Shown one piece after another: positions 34,023 through 43,302 of a stretch of DNA of 64,000 nt. Where the stretch lies: NCBI GenBank assembly GCA_016865505.2, contig AP025252.1, positions 2,294,001 through 2,358,000 on the forward strand, written 5' to 3'. The notes beneath the pieces are model-generated. The model did not search any database. It was not told the DNA's origin and saw nothing but the letters and a program-made list of their open reading frames with translations. A program made the translations under genes and the position numbers. This DNA is from Bryobacterales bacterium F-183 (lineage in GTDB: Bacteria > Acidobacteriota > Terriglobia > Bryobacterales > Bryobacteraceae). Each line of letters begins with the position of its first letter. Within the stretch, counting starts at the first letter, position 1.

Positions 34023-37000
34023 ATGCCCCGCCGGACTTTATTAGTCCTTACGATCCTTTCGAGTTTGATTCCGCTGGCCCAGGCGGCACGTTATCGCTTT
34101 CGCGAGTACGGCCAGCCGGAGGGGCTTGCTTCCGTTTCCACGATGTGTGTGATGCAGGATCGCACGGGGTACATCTGGGTGGGTTCGGAGAGCGGTGTGT
34201 ACCGGTATGACGGTACGCGCTTTGTGGAGTTCGGACCGCAGCAGGGACTGCCTGTGTCGCGCATCCAGGCGATAGCCGAGACGGCGGATGGCACGATGTG
34301 GGTGGGGTCCCGGCGGCATGTGTACCGGCTGGAACCCGGTGCATCTCAGTTCCAACTGGCAACCACTTTAAAAGAATACGGGCTGATCGATTTGCGCGGC
34401 GCGTTGACGGCGCTGCCGGATGGACGGCTGGCTGTCGCGTCGGCGGCGGGGCTGCTGCTGGCTTCGAAGTCCAAAGGGCAGTGGACGTACGAGACGCTTG
34501 CCGCCGATGGGGTGAGCGCTGTCCACAATTCCGCAGAAGGGCGAACCTGGGTAGCGACCGGGAAGCACCTGCGGCTGTTGACGGGGGCGCAACTGGGTCC
34601 CCCGGTGGCTTCGACCGAGGAGCCGATCCTGGCTGTAGCCTCGGGACGGTCGGGGGCGCCGTTGTACCTGCGTACGGCACGGAAGGTGCTGGCGTACGCG
34701 ACCGGTGCGCAGAAGATCCAGGTGTTGCCGGGGGCGGGCGAGATCGAGGCACGGCGTGCGGCGATTGGCGTGGATCACCGCGGACGGGTGCTGATCAATA
34801 CGGCGACGGGAATCGCGGTGTGGGACGGGCTGAGCGGGACCTGGGAGAGGATCGGCCATGCGGAGGGGTTGAACTCGCCGCAGGTGAACGGGTTCTTTCA
34901 GGATCGTGAAGGGTCGATGTGGATGCCCGGCAACGGGTACGCGCTGGTGCGCTGGATCGGGTACGGCGAGTGGGATACGTACTTGCAGGCGGACGGTCTG
35001 GCGGATGACCAGGTAGAGTCGCTGTTGATGGATCGCGCCGGGCGGCTTTGGGCCGGTACGGAATCGGGGCTTACAGTGGTGGGCAATGGCGCGGAGTGGC
35101 GGGATGTACGGGCGCTGCGGCGTCAATCGCCGGCGATCCTGGCCCTTGCGGAGTCCCATGACGGTAGCGTTTGGGTGGGCGACGAAGAGGGGCGGCTGGA
35201 ACGCTACCGTGAGGCGCGCCTGGTGGGTTCCTGGCAGATGCCGCTGCGGGCGGTGCGTACGATTCTTGCGGATCGTGACGGGTATTTGTGGGTCGGCGGG
35301 TCGCAGGGGTTGCAGCGGAGTCTGACGCCTGTGACGGGTGACGAGTTGGTCTTTTCGAATGTCACGCCGATTGAAGTACCAGCGGATGTGAACGTCACGC
35401 ATGGGATTCAGGCGAATGACGGGAGCTTGTGGTTTGGTACGAACCGTGGTCTGCTGCGGCGGACTGGAGGTCGCGACCTGTTTCGCTGGACGAAGTTCGG
35501 GCCGAAGGAAGGAGTGGCTTCCGGGGCCTTGTATGCGCTGCTCGAGGCGGCGGATTATCGCGGGATTTGGATTGGGCACCACGACACGGGAAATCTGAGT
35601 TACCTCGAATTTGCGCGCGGGATCGTGAATCGCACGATTTTGACGCCCGTGGGTCCGCTGGATGCACTGGCGCTGTCGCCGGAGGGTCGAATCTGGGTGT
35701 CGGGCGCGAAGGGCCTGGCTCTGCGCGATGGAGAGAAGTGGCGCCGGTTTCAGACATCAGACGGCATGGTTTGGGACGATTGCAGTCCCAGGGCTCTGTT
35801 GGCGTTTGCGGATGGCACGGTCTGGGTAGGTACTCGGCACGGGCTGTCCCGCTATCATCCGCATGCGCTGCAGGTGCCACCGCCTCGCGTGTTGGTGTCA
35901 CGCAGCGTGACGTTGCCGGGGCAACCGGACCGACAGGTGAACTTTGCCGCGTCCGTACTGTCGTACCGGAATGAGTTGCGGAACCGTATGAAGTACCGCT
36001 TGCTGCGGGTGTCGCCATTCGGATTCCGGTCCTCGTCGGAGTGGGTGGAGTCCGCATCGATGGCGATTCAGGAGCGGGAGTTGGCGGGCGGAGTGTACCA
36101 GATTGAGGTAGCCGGGCAGAATGCGTACGGTATTTGGAGCGTTACACCGGCGCGGCTGAGCTTTGAGGTTCCGCCGGCGTGGTGGGCGACGTCGTGGAGT
36201 TTGGGTGCTGCTGCGACCTTGGTGGCGGGCATCTGGGTGCTGGGCTTGAAGTTCGCCGAGCGGAATCACAAGAACCGGCAAGAGGCGCTGGAATCGGTGA
36301 TTCGCGAGCGTACGCGCGAGTTGGAACATGCCAAGAATATGGCCGAGCAATCGAGCCGGCTGAAGAGCGAGTTTTTGGCCAATGTGAGCCACGAGATACG
36401 TACGCCGATGAACGGCATCTTGGGCATGACGCAGTTGGCGCTGGCGACCAGCCTAGATGGTGAGCAACTGGAATACATCCAGACGACGAACGAGTCCGCC
36501 GAGTCTCTGCTGCGGATTCTGAACGATATTCTCGATTTTTCAAAGATTGAAGCGGACCGGCTGGATGTCGCGAATGAGCCCTTTGATTTGTGCGAGTGTG
36601 TTCGCGGGGTGATCCGGCATTTTGAGCTCGCGGCAAGAGCAAAGCGGATTTCGTTGGAGTTGACGTTGGACGATTGCCTGCCTGGGGCCGTTCTGGGCGA
36701 CGCGAGCCGGTTGCGGCAGGTGTTGGTGAACCTGATTGGCAACGCGGTGAAGTTTACCAACCAAGGGTACGTGCGGGTGTCCGTGACGCGGACCGACCGT
36801 CGCGGGGCGATGTCGCGTGTGCGGTTTGACGTGGCCGATAGCGGGATTGGTATCGATAAGGACAAGATCGCGACGGTGTTTGAGCCGTTCCGGCAGGCCG
36901 ACGGGTCGACCAGCCGGAGGTTTGGCGGCACAGGCCTGGGTTTGTCGATATCGAGCCGCCTGGTGGAACTGATGGGCGGTACGCATGCGATTGAGAGCCA

Positions 37001-37514
37001 GCCCGGCCAGGGTACGACGATCAGCTTTGAATTGCCTTTGCCGGATGGCGTGTTTGGGCATCAGCCTTCTGCATTGATGGCGCCGCAGCGGATGATGCGC
37101 ATCCTGCTGGCGGAGGACAACACGGTGAATCAATTGCTGGCCCTGCGGCTGCTGGAGAAGCAAGGGCATAGTGTGGACATCGCGCCGACGGGTCTTGAAG
37201 CGCTGAAGCGTTTGGAGCGCAACGAATACGACGTGGTGCTGATGGACATCCAGATGCCGGAGATGGATGGGCTGACGGCGACACGGTTGTGGCGCGAGCG
37301 GGAGCGTGAGGCGGGGCACGGTGCGCGCGTACCGATTATCGCGATGACTGCGAATGCGATGCGCGGCGATCGCGAAAAGTGCATGGAATCCGGGATGACC
37401 GACTACCTGAGCAAGCCGGTGCGTACGGATGAGTTGCTGCGGTGCTTGTACTTTGCGAGCCTGGCGTCGACGTCAGCGCCCGTAAACGGGGCCGGCGAGC
37501 GCGAGATCGCCTGA
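34023..37514 (+). CDS. Reg_prop hybrid two-component sensor kinase with C-terminal receiver
   Basis: 1,163 residues from the ATG at 34023, chosen for the GGAGG at 34011-34015 and a clean signal peptide ([20 protein letters not shown]); an ATG nine codons earlier lacks both. Residues 30-640 are two Reg_prop beta-propellers ([46 protein letters not shown]), then a Y_Y_Y domain (about 640-705), a membrane helix (about 724-742), HisKA with H-box [15 protein letters not shown] (His790), full HATPase_c ([25 protein letters not shown]) and a receiver (about 1025-1150) with Asp1075 in [11 protein letters not shown]. Such sensors detect glycans in the periplasm. There is no AraC domain, so output must be through another protein. 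Its 3' end overlaps the convergent enolase-like gene by 42 nt. Confidence 0.95.
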   Translation: MPRRTLLVLTILSSLIPLAQAARYRFREYGQPEGLASVSTMCVMQDRTGYIWVGSESGVYRYDGTRFVEFGPQQGLPVSRIQAIAETADGTMWVGSRRHVYRLEPGASQFQLATTLKEYGLIDLRGALTALPDGRLAVASAAGLLLASKSKGQWTYETLAADGVSAVHNSAEGRTWVATGKHLRLLTGAQLGPPVASTEEPILAVASGRSGAPLYLRTARKVLAYATGAQKIQVLPGAGEIEARRAAIGVDHRGRVLINTATGIAVWDGLSGTWERIGHAEGLNSPQVNGFFQDREGSMWMPGNGYALVRWIGYGEWDTYLQADGLADDQVESLLMDRAGRLWAGTESGLTVVGNGAEWRDVRALRRQSPAILALAESHDGSVWVGDEEGRLERYREARLVGSWQMPLRAVRTILADRDGYLWVGGSQGLQRSLTPVTGDELVFSNVTPIEVPADVNVTHGIQANDGSLWFGTNRGLLRRTGGRDLFRWTKFGPKEGVASGALYALLEAADYRGIWIGHHDTGNLSYLEFARGIVNRTILTPVGPLDALALSPEGRIWVSGAKGLALRDGEKWRRFQTSDGMVWDDCSPRALLAFADGTVWVGTRHGLSRYHPHALQVPPPRVLVSRSVTLPGQPDRQVNFAASVLSYRNELRNRMKYRLLRVSPFGFRSSSEWVESASMAIQERELAGGVYQIEVAGQNAYGIWSVTPARLSFEVPPAWWATSWSLGAAATLVAGIWVLGLKFAERNHKNRQEALESVIRERTRELEHAKNMAEQSSRLKSEFLANVSHEIRTPMNGILGMTQLALATSLDGEQLEYIQTTNESAESLLRILNDILDFSKIEADRLDVANEPFDLCECVRGVIRHFELAARAKRISLELTLDDCLPGAVLGDASRLRQVLVNLIGNAVKFTNQGYVRVSVTRTDRRGAMSRVRFDVADSGIGIDKDKIATVFEPFRQADGSTSRRFGGTGLGLSISSRLVELMGGTHAIESQPGQGTTISFELPLPDGVFGHQPSALMAPQRMMRILLAEDNTVNQLLALRLLEKQGHSVDIAPTGLEALKRLERNEYDVVLMDIQMPEMDGLTATRLWREREREAGHGARVPIIAMTANAMRGDREKCMESGMTDYLSKPVRTDELLRCLYFASLASTSAPVNGAGEREIA

Positions 37515-38696
37515 GCGTTCGAGTTCGAGCAGCCGGTTGTACTTGGCGAGGCGTTCGGAACGCGTGATGGAACCGATCTTGATCTGTCCGGCGCCCGATG
37601 CAGTGGCGAGGTCCGCGAGGAAACTGTCCTCGGTTTCACCGGATCGTGCGGAGACCACACAACGGTAGCCTGCGGCGTGCGCCGCCTCCAATACTTCAAA
37701 TGTTTCGGTGAGGGTACCGATCTGGTTCATCTTGACCAGTACGGCATTGGCGCAGCCTGTCTCAATGCCTTTTTTGACGCGGGTAAGGTTGGTGGTGAAG
37801 AAATCATCTCCGACGAGTTGCAGCTTGTCTTTGAGACGGGCGGTGAGGGTCTGCCAGCCTTGCCAGTCGTCCTCGGCGAGGGCGTCTTCGGCGGAGACGA
37901 GCGGGTAGCGCTCGGTCCAACTGGCGAGGAGATCCGTCATGCCTTCGGCGGTTCGGCTGGCGCCTTCGCGCTTCAGGTGGTACTGGCCGTTTTCGTAGAA
38001 GTGCGAAGAGGCGACATCGATGGCGATGTCGGCGCGTCCTTCGAGTTGCGAACTGAGCACGTCCATGGCGGCCTCGTTCGAAGGCAGTAGAGGTCCCCAG
38101 CCGCCTTCGTCGGCGACACCGGTTAACACATAGCCTTGCGCCCGCAGCGTGCGTCCTACGGCCCGGTGGATGTCCACGGTGGTCTGCAGGACGTCGTGCA
38201 TCGTGGTTGCCGTGTTGGGGATGATCAGGAAGTCCTGGAATTCGATGTTCGCGCCGGCGTGGAGGCCGCCGGAGAGGATGTTGATCATCGGGCGGGGCAG
38301 TGTCGCGGGGCGCGAGGGCTGGTAGATGTCGCGCAGTGTGCGCCAGAGGGGCTGTTGCGCGGCAATGCTGAGGGCTCGGGCAAGGGCGCAGGATACGCCG
38401 AGCAACGCATTGGCACCGAGGCGGGACTTGTCGTGCGTGCCGTCGAGCGCGATGAGGAAGCGGTCTGTCGTGGGGAGGTCTGCATCGCGTCCGGTGAGGG
38501 CTTGGGCGATTTCGACGTTAACGTTGGCGGCTGCTTGCGCGGCGGGCAACGCAACGGCTTCATGACGGCCGGTGGAGGCTCCCGCAGGGACTTGCGCCTG
38601 GGCTTTGGCGCCGCCGGACAAGGTGAGTTCGACGGCGATGGTCCAATTGCCGCGGGAGTCTAGGATCGGCCAGGAGTGGGCCGATTGGATCTTCAT
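37473..38696 (-). CDS. Divergent enolase paralog
   Basis: 407 residues. Unmistakable enolase fold: [104 protein letters not shown] and [18 protein letters not shown]. Metal ligands (Asp227, the Glu/Asp of the LAED region, Asp297) and the catalytic Lys322 and Glu197 are present. But the residue matching yeast Glu168 is Asp155 (FQDF), the one matching His373 is Ala350 (SARSGE), and GDEGG reads ADEGG. A housekeeping enolase would not tolerate the His change easily, so this is likely a second copy with altered activity. It overlaps the kinase gene tail. Confidence 0.85.
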   Translation of the reverse strand: MKIQSAHSWPILDSRGNWTIAVELTLSGGAKAQAQVPAGASTGRHEAVALPAAQAAANVNVEIAQALTGRDADLPTTDRFLIALDGTHDKSRLGANALLGVSCALARALSIAAQQPLWRTLRDIYQPSRPATLPRPMINILSGGLHAGANIEFQDFLIIPNTATTMHDVLQTTVDIHRAVGRTLRAQGYVLTGVADEGGWGPLLPSNEAAMDVLSSQLEGRADIAIDVASSHFYENGQYHLKREGASRTAEGMTDLLASWTERYPLVSAEDALAEDDWQGWQTLTARLKDKLQLVGDDFFTTNLTRVKKGIETGCANAVLVKMNQIGTLTETFEVLEAAHAAGYRCVVSARSGETEDSFLADLATASGAGQIKIGSITRSERLAKYNRLLELERSGDLALAGPVYGR

Positions 38697-38702
38697 GGAG
38701 AC

Positions 38703-39083
38703 TTAGGGCTTGTAGGCGACGGCGTCGATTTCGACCAGCATGTTGGGGCTGGCGAACTTGACTTCGACGGTGGTGCGCGCGGGCTTGTGATCGCCGAAGA
38801 ACTGGGTGTACGCCTCGTTCATGGCGGCGAAATCCTTGCCGTCTTTGAGAAAGACGCTGCACTTGACGATGTCGGTACGGGAGGCTTCGGCGCCTTTGAG
38901 CACCATCTCGATGTTCTCGAGGGTGCGGAGGGTCTCCGTACGGATGTCGCTTTCAATGAACTGGTTCGTTTGGGGGTCGATGGGGACCTGGCCGGAGACG
39001 TAAATAAAGCCACCGGCTTTGATGGCGGGCGTATAGGGTCCCCGGGGTGCGACCACCCCGGGCGGATAGATGCGTTCGAGCAC
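38703..39083 (-). CDS. ridA: RidA-family enamine/imine deaminase
   Basis: 126 residues, GTG start at 39083 immediately after the upstream stop (no gap). Family motifs: GPYTPAIKAGGFIYVSGQVP, TLRTLENIEMVLKGAEAS, DIVKCSVFL, and the active-site Arg in PARTTVEV, followed by VEIDAVA. RidA hydrolyses reactive imines from PLP enzymes and protects the cell from 2-aminoacrylate. It lies between the NYN/LOTUS gene and the enolase paralog on the same strand, six bases from the latter. Confidence 0.93.
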   Translation of the reverse strand: MLERIYPPGVVAPRGPYTPAIKAGGFIYVSGQVPIDPQTNQFIESDIRTETLRTLENIEMVLKGAEASRTDIVKCSVFLKDGKDFAAMNEAYTQFFGDHKPARTTVEVKFASPNMLVEIDAVAYKP

Positions 39084-40529
39084 TTAGTCTTTCCTCTTGC
39101 GCGGGGACGAAGTACGGCGGGGCTTGTTGTCGTTGTTGCCGCCACCACCGCCGCCGCTGGACTTGGCTGCACGCTTGCGCGGGGAAGCCTGCTTCTTGGG
39201 CTTGGGGGGCGGAGGATTGGGTTCGAAGATCGTGGGCTGGCCTTCGACGATGGGTTGAGGGCCGTCGTCCTCTTCCTCTTCCGGAGGCAGTATTGCTTGC
39301 GGCGGAAGGGCCGGCGGATAGAACTCGGCGCCGAGGTACACGAGCAGGCCTTTGTCTTCGTCGGGCTGGGTGCGTACGACGCCCTTATCCTGCGAGTAGT
39401 TGAGGAATTCGCCGAAGGACTGGAAGCCGTAGGTCTTCTGGTCGAAGTTGTTTTGCTCTTCCTGCATCCAGGTGGCGAGTTGGTCGCTGATGACACCTTC
39501 TTCGACTTCGAGACGGTGATTTTCGAGTACGTCGCGGAGGAGCGGGAGAGCTTCCTCGGGTTGCGGTAGCGGCTTGCCGGTGCCACCTTTGCGTTCGATG
39601 AGAAGGCGTCCGCCACCGCCGGTGACGACGACAAGGTCGGCGCGCTTGAGGCGGTCTACAAACTCGGAAAAGCTGTGTGCGCCATAGGCGCGTTCGTTGA
39701 AGGCCGAGTCCAACTGCAGCATGGTGGACTTGAGGAGGCCGAGTTGCGGCTGTACGCCGCGGCGCTCAAGGACCTGCAGGGCGCGTTCAACGAGGGGCAT
39801 CGACTGGTTGAGGTCGAGCGCGGGCTGGCGTTCTTTGCGGGGCTGCTGGTTTTGCTGGTTCTGTTGCGGTTGCTGCTGTTGCGAGCCATCGCCACTCGCG
39901 GCGGCGCCGGCGAGGGTGACGGGAGCAACACCATCCGGGCCAGCCTTGCGCTGCTGCTTGTCGCGGTCGCGACGATCACGATCGCGATCCCGGTCGCGCT
40001 CACGTTCCTCGCGCGGGCGGATCTTTTCGCGTTCGGCGCGGGCGGGATCTTCCTGATCGGCCACCATGAGCAACGATTCGTAGCTGATGAATTCGTGGCA
40101 GTTCTGCTGGAGGATGGTGGAGGTGAAGGCCTTGCCGCCGACGACGAATACGGTTTTGCCAAACTCTTTGAGCTTGTTGAGCAGCGGCACAAAGTCGCTG
40201 TCGCCGCTGATGATCGCAAAGGCATTGACATGCGAATGCGTAAAGGCCATTTCGAGGGCGTCGAGGGCGAGGTTGATGTCGGCGCCGTTTTTGTCACCGC
40301 GGAAAGATGGAATGCGCTGCACCATCTGCACCGCGTTTTCGGCCATCTGACGGGTAGCCTGTTCCTGGCGGCCCCAGTTGGCGTAGGCAAACTTTGCAAC
40401 AACGTCGCCGCGTTCCTTCAACGCTTCCAGTGGGAGGGAGACGTCGAACTCACGGCGCAGTGTGGACTTCACGCCAATTTCGATGTTGTCGTAGTCCACA
40501 AAGACTGCGATGTTTTGTTTATCTTGCAT
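39084..40529 (-). CDS. NYN-domain RNase with two OST-HTH/LOTUS-like domains
   Basis: 481 residues. NYN nuclease domain (about 5-155): NIAVFVDYDNIEIG, GDKNGADINLALDALEMAF and ISGDSDFVPLLNKL supply the acidic metal site of the PIN/NYN nucleases. A charged Arg/Asp/Gln-rich linker (165-230) leads to two OST-HTH/LOTUS-like domains (about 235-310, ending SFSEFVDRLKRADLVVV, and 325-405, ending SFGEFLNYSQDKGVV), then a Pro-rich tail. LOTUS domains bind RNA or helicases. Likely a cytoplasmic RNase in an RNA quality or defence role; the exact RNA is unknown. The linker is a DNA-level repeat of RD codons, not a CRISPR. Confidence 0.9.
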   Translation of the reverse strand: MQDKQNIAVFVDYDNIEIGVKSTLRREFDVSLPLEALKERGDVVAKFAYANWGRQEQATRQMAENAVQMVQRIPSFRGDKNGADINLALDALEMAFTHSHVNAFAIISGDSDFVPLLNKLKEFGKTVFVVGGKAFTSTILQQNCHEFISYESLLMVADQEDPARAEREKIRPREERERDRDRDRDRRDRDKQQRKAGPDGVAPVTLAGAAASGDGSQQQQPQQNQQNQQPRKERQPALDLNQSMPLVERALQVLERRGVQPQLGLLKSTMLQLDSAFNERAYGAHSFSEFVDRLKRADLVVVTGGGGRLLIERKGGTGKPLPQPEEALPLLRDVLENHRLEVEEGVISDQLATWMQEEQNNFDQKTYGFQSFGEFLNYSQDKGVVRTQPDEDKGLLVYLGAEFYPPALPPQAILPPEEEEDDGPQPIVEGQPTIFEPNPPPPKPKKQASPRKRAAKSSGGGGGGNNDNKPRRTSSPRKRKD

Positions 40530-40612
40530 TCAAAAGGTTCCGTGCCCAGGGACGATGCGCGCAGATGTGTATGTCCTGGATGTTTCTCAGTTTATCAGTA
40601 CAATGCGGGCGT

Positions 40613-41320
40613 ATGAATCCGACGGGGCGGTTCAGCAATCGGGCAGAACATTATGTGAAGTACCGGCCTGGGTATCCGGATGCGGTGTTGGACCTGTTGC
40701 CTGCGCCTTTCGGAGTAGTGGCGGATATCGGTTCCGGGACGGGGATCTCGTCGCGGTGGCTGCGGAAGAGAGCGGACTTGGTGTATGCGGTGGAGCCGAA
40801 TCGAGCGATGCGGGAAGCGGCATTGCCGGTTGAAGGAATCGTGCCAGTGGAGGGTACAGCAGAGGCGACTACGCTGCTCGACGCTTGTGTGGATGCGGTG
40901 GTGTGCGCGACGGCTTTTCATTGGTTTGATGTCGAGAGGTCGCGACGGGAGTTCGCGCGGATTGTGCGTCCTGGCGGGGATGTAGTGCTGTTGTGGAATG
41001 TACGGCGGATGCCGGAGTACGAGCGGATTGTGGATGCGTTTGCGACGGAGCCGTTTGATCGTTGGGACGAGCGTACGGATGAGATCGCGGCGGGGTTCTT
41101 TGGGGATGGCGGGATGCAGTCGGCGAGGGTCGAGAATGAGCAGTGGTTGGATTGGGAGGGGTTGCTGGGGCGTGCGATGTCGGCATCGTACATGCCGTTG
41201 CCTGGGGATGCGCGGTTTGTGGAGATGGAGGGGGAGTTGCGGGAGTACTTTGAGCGGGAGGCTCGTGCTGGAGTGATGCGGTTTGTGTACGAGATAGCTG
41301 TTTACTGGGGCAAGTCTTGA
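40613..41320 (+). CDS. Class I SAM-dependent methyltransferase
   Basis: 235 residues from ATG 40613; a longer frame runs back over the divergent NYN gene start and is rejected. SAM-binding motif I VVADIGSGTGISSRWL, acidic motif II VYAVEPNRAMREAA, and motif IV VVCATAFHWFD. Similar to small-molecule/lipid methyltransferases of the UbiE/Tam type. A TACAAT hexamer at 40599-40604 is eight bases from the ATG and no Shine-Dalgarno precedes it. Its end overlaps the Uma2 remnant by 19 nt. Confidence 0.85.
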   Translation: MNPTGRFSNRAEHYVKYRPGYPDAVLDLLPAPFGVVADIGSGTGISSRWLRKRADLVYAVEPNRAMREAALPVEGIVPVEGTAEATTLLDACVDAVVCATAFHWFDVERSRREFARIVRPGGDVVLLWNVRRMPEYERIVDAFATEPFDRWDERTDEIAAGFFGDGGMQSARVENEQWLDWEGLLGRAMSASYMPLPGDARFVEMEGELREYFEREARAGVMRFVYEIAVYWGKS

Positions 41321-41816
41321 AACAGATCGTTCAGGGCCACTGCGTGGTCCGGGCTGCCGAGTGGCGCGATGGATTCACCCGCCTTTAGGTCTAGACGCTG
41401 ATCGTACTGATCGCCTACCGGATTTCTGAAGACGACAAGGGACTTGTTCTTTACGTCGACCACCCAATAGTCGAGGATGCCGGCGCGAGCGTAGAGGCGA
41501 GCTTTGGTGGGACCGTTACGTCGGGCTCGGGCTGGTTACGCGGGTTGTCCTGTGGGGCCACGTCCATCGGCGATTCCTGTACGACGCGGCCCTTGGGGAA
41601 AGCTGCTCGAAACGTTTCTACCAAAAATTGGGTGAGTAACAGGTGCGGCCAGTTCTTGGCCTTCTTGTCGATTAGATCCCCTTCGATGAGCTCGAAGTGT
41701 GTGCCTTCGAAGACGCCAGTGGCTTCAATAAGGCGCAACTCGTCCCGCGTCCATATCTTGTGTGGCAGGACGTCTTCCGTTGTGGACGCGGGGAGGGCGG
41801 CGACCAAGACAGCCAT
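41302..41816 (-). pseudogene. Uma2-family endonuclease, internal deletion and frameshift
   Basis: The intact start encodes about 101 residues of a Uma2/DUF820 protein (ELIEGDLIDKKAKN, RVVQESPMDVAPQ, PEPDVTV), but the frame then runs into a stop at 41451. In the other minus frame, from about 41510 down to 41302, the family C-terminus continues: ARLYARAGILDYWVVDVKNK and a tail ending DLFQDLPQ, stop TAA at 41302-41304. About 37-40 residues that normally join these parts, including the catalytic VEVSD-type segment, are missing. The gene is therefore broken by a deletion of roughly 115 bp that also shifted the frame. Uma2 proteins are PD-(D/E)XK nuclease relatives and often move horizontally. Confidence 0.85.
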
Positions 41817-41834
41817 ATCTAAATCATAAGTTCG

Positions 41835-43283
41835 CTATTTCCCGGGGGGTGGGCCTGCGGGGTACCTGGTGACCATTCCGCCTCCGGTTTTTACGACCTT
41901 TTCCATGTCGTCAAGCTCCGATACGAGCCAGTCTGTGAAGTTCTCGACTCCCGTTTCTGTGACGGCTACGACGTCTTCATAACGGATGTACAGATTCTCG
42001 TCGGGGACTCGGAGTTGGGGGTCGATCGAGAAGACATGGCCGGGCTTTAAGGGGCCGTTGTTGTAGGGGCCGTCGTCGTGGACTGCGAGGCCTACGGGGT
42101 GGGAGAAGACTCCGCCACCGCGTTCGACGAGTTCGCGGGCGGCTCCTTCGTAGGCGGGTTTGGAGAACTTGGTCTTGGCGAAGACGGGTTCCATGGCGAC
42201 CTTGGCTTCGTCCATGATTTGCTTCGCTGTCACGCCGGGGCGGATGCGCTTGATGATCGCGTTGCGGTATTCGAGGACGAACTGCAGGAGTTCGCGTTGG
42301 ACCGGGGTGTACTTGCCGTTGACAGGCCACATGCGGGTGACGTCGCTCGTGTAGTACTTGTAATCCGGCGCGAAGTCCATGAGAACGAGTTGGCCGCTGT
42401 CGAGCTTGGACATGTTGCGGTAATAATGCGCATTCCAGATATTCGCGGTGCCTGCGGCGGTGATGGAGCGGTAGCCTTCGAGACGTGCGCCGTTGACGAG
42501 GAAGACGTAGCGTGCGGCGGCGTCGAGTTCGTACTCGTACATGCCGGCTTTGGTGCTCTTCATGGCTTCGAGGATGCCCTGGCCCGCGATCTCTGAGGCT
42601 CGCTTGATGAGGGAGACTTCGCGCGGGCTTTTGACGCTGCGGAGTTCGTCGAGGACCGGGGTGAGATCCGCGAACTTCATGCGTGGGAAGCGCGTCATCA
42701 ACATGCTGGTGAACTGCTGTTCGCGGGGGATGCGGCTGTCCCAAAAGTCGTTGACGATGGCCGTGTTGGCGGCGTTGATCTCAAAGCGGCTTTGCGAGGT
42801 TCCTTCGGCGGGGGAGAACAGGCTGTAGATGGTGATGGGCTGCTGGCCGCGCTGCGAGGGGATGTTCATGAAGTTGCCGCGGAGTGCGTCGATGTCGGCG
42901 ACCGTGTCCACGCCGGTGATGCTTTTGACTTGGGCGGCATCTTCGGACGAGAGTACGCGGCCTTCTGAGGCTTCCAGGCGAGCGTTGCGGGGCGGCAGGT
43001 ACAGCGTGGCCTTGCGGGTGCGGCCGTCGAGCAGGATATAGGAGTGCGGGGTCTCGATGCCGGTGAGGTAGTAAAACTCGTTGGACTGTCGCGGCATGAC
43101 GAAGCCGGCGGTGAGCGAGACACCTTGTACGAACGCTACGGCGTTATTGCCGATTTTGTCGTAGAGCTTGTTCCAGCGCGCCTGGAATTCCTCTGGCGGG
43201 AAGTCCTTTTGGAACCAGGGTGCGGATTGACCGGCGCAGAGCAGAGCGGTGACGACGAAAGCAGCAGGTACGCGCGAAAGCAT
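41835..43283 (-). CDS. pepP: Exported Xaa-Pro aminopeptidase (aminopeptidase P, M24B)
   Basis: 482 residues from the ATG at 43283, with signal peptide residues 1-18 (AAFVVTALLCAGQ). Creatinase N-domain (about 25-200) and pita-bread catalytic domain (210-470). Metal ligands: Asp in VLMDFAPDYKYY, Asp in YTSDVTRMWPV, His in FSHPVGLAVHD, and Glu in YEDVVAVTETGVENFT. The family Glu of motif LTIEPG is Asp here (FSIDPQ), so metal binding may be altered. It would cut N-terminal residues before proline in the periplasm. It follows mfd by 19 nt on the same strand. Confidence 0.92.
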   Translation of the reverse strand: MLSRVPAAFVVTALLCAGQSAPWFQKDFPPEEFQARWNKLYDKIGNNAVAFVQGVSLTAGFVMPRQSNEFYYLTGIETPHSYILLDGRTRKATLYLPPRNARLEASEGRVLSSEDAAQVKSITGVDTVADIDALRGNFMNIPSQRGQQPITIYSLFSPAEGTSQSRFEINAANTAIVNDFWDSRIPREQQFTSMLMTRFPRMKFADLTPVLDELRSVKSPREVSLIKRASEIAGQGILEAMKSTKAGMYEYELDAAARYVFLVNGARLEGYRSITAAGTANIWNAHYYRNMSKLDSGQLVLMDFAPDYKYYTSDVTRMWPVNGKYTPVQRELLQFVLEYRNAIIKRIRPGVTAKQIMDEAKVAMEPVFAKTKFSKPAYEGAARELVERGGGVFSHPVGLAVHDDGPYNNGPLKPGHVFSIDPQLRVPDENLYIRYEDVVAVTETGVENFTDWLVSELDDMEKVVKTGGGMVTRYPAGPPPGK

Positions 43284-43302
43284 GATGCTCTCTATGCTAT
43301 CC

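Noticed and set aside
39955-40015. Short repeats resembling a CRISPR or satellite
   Set aside because: They encode an Arg-Asp repeat linker inside the NYN/LOTUS protein and have no constant repeat-spacer pattern.
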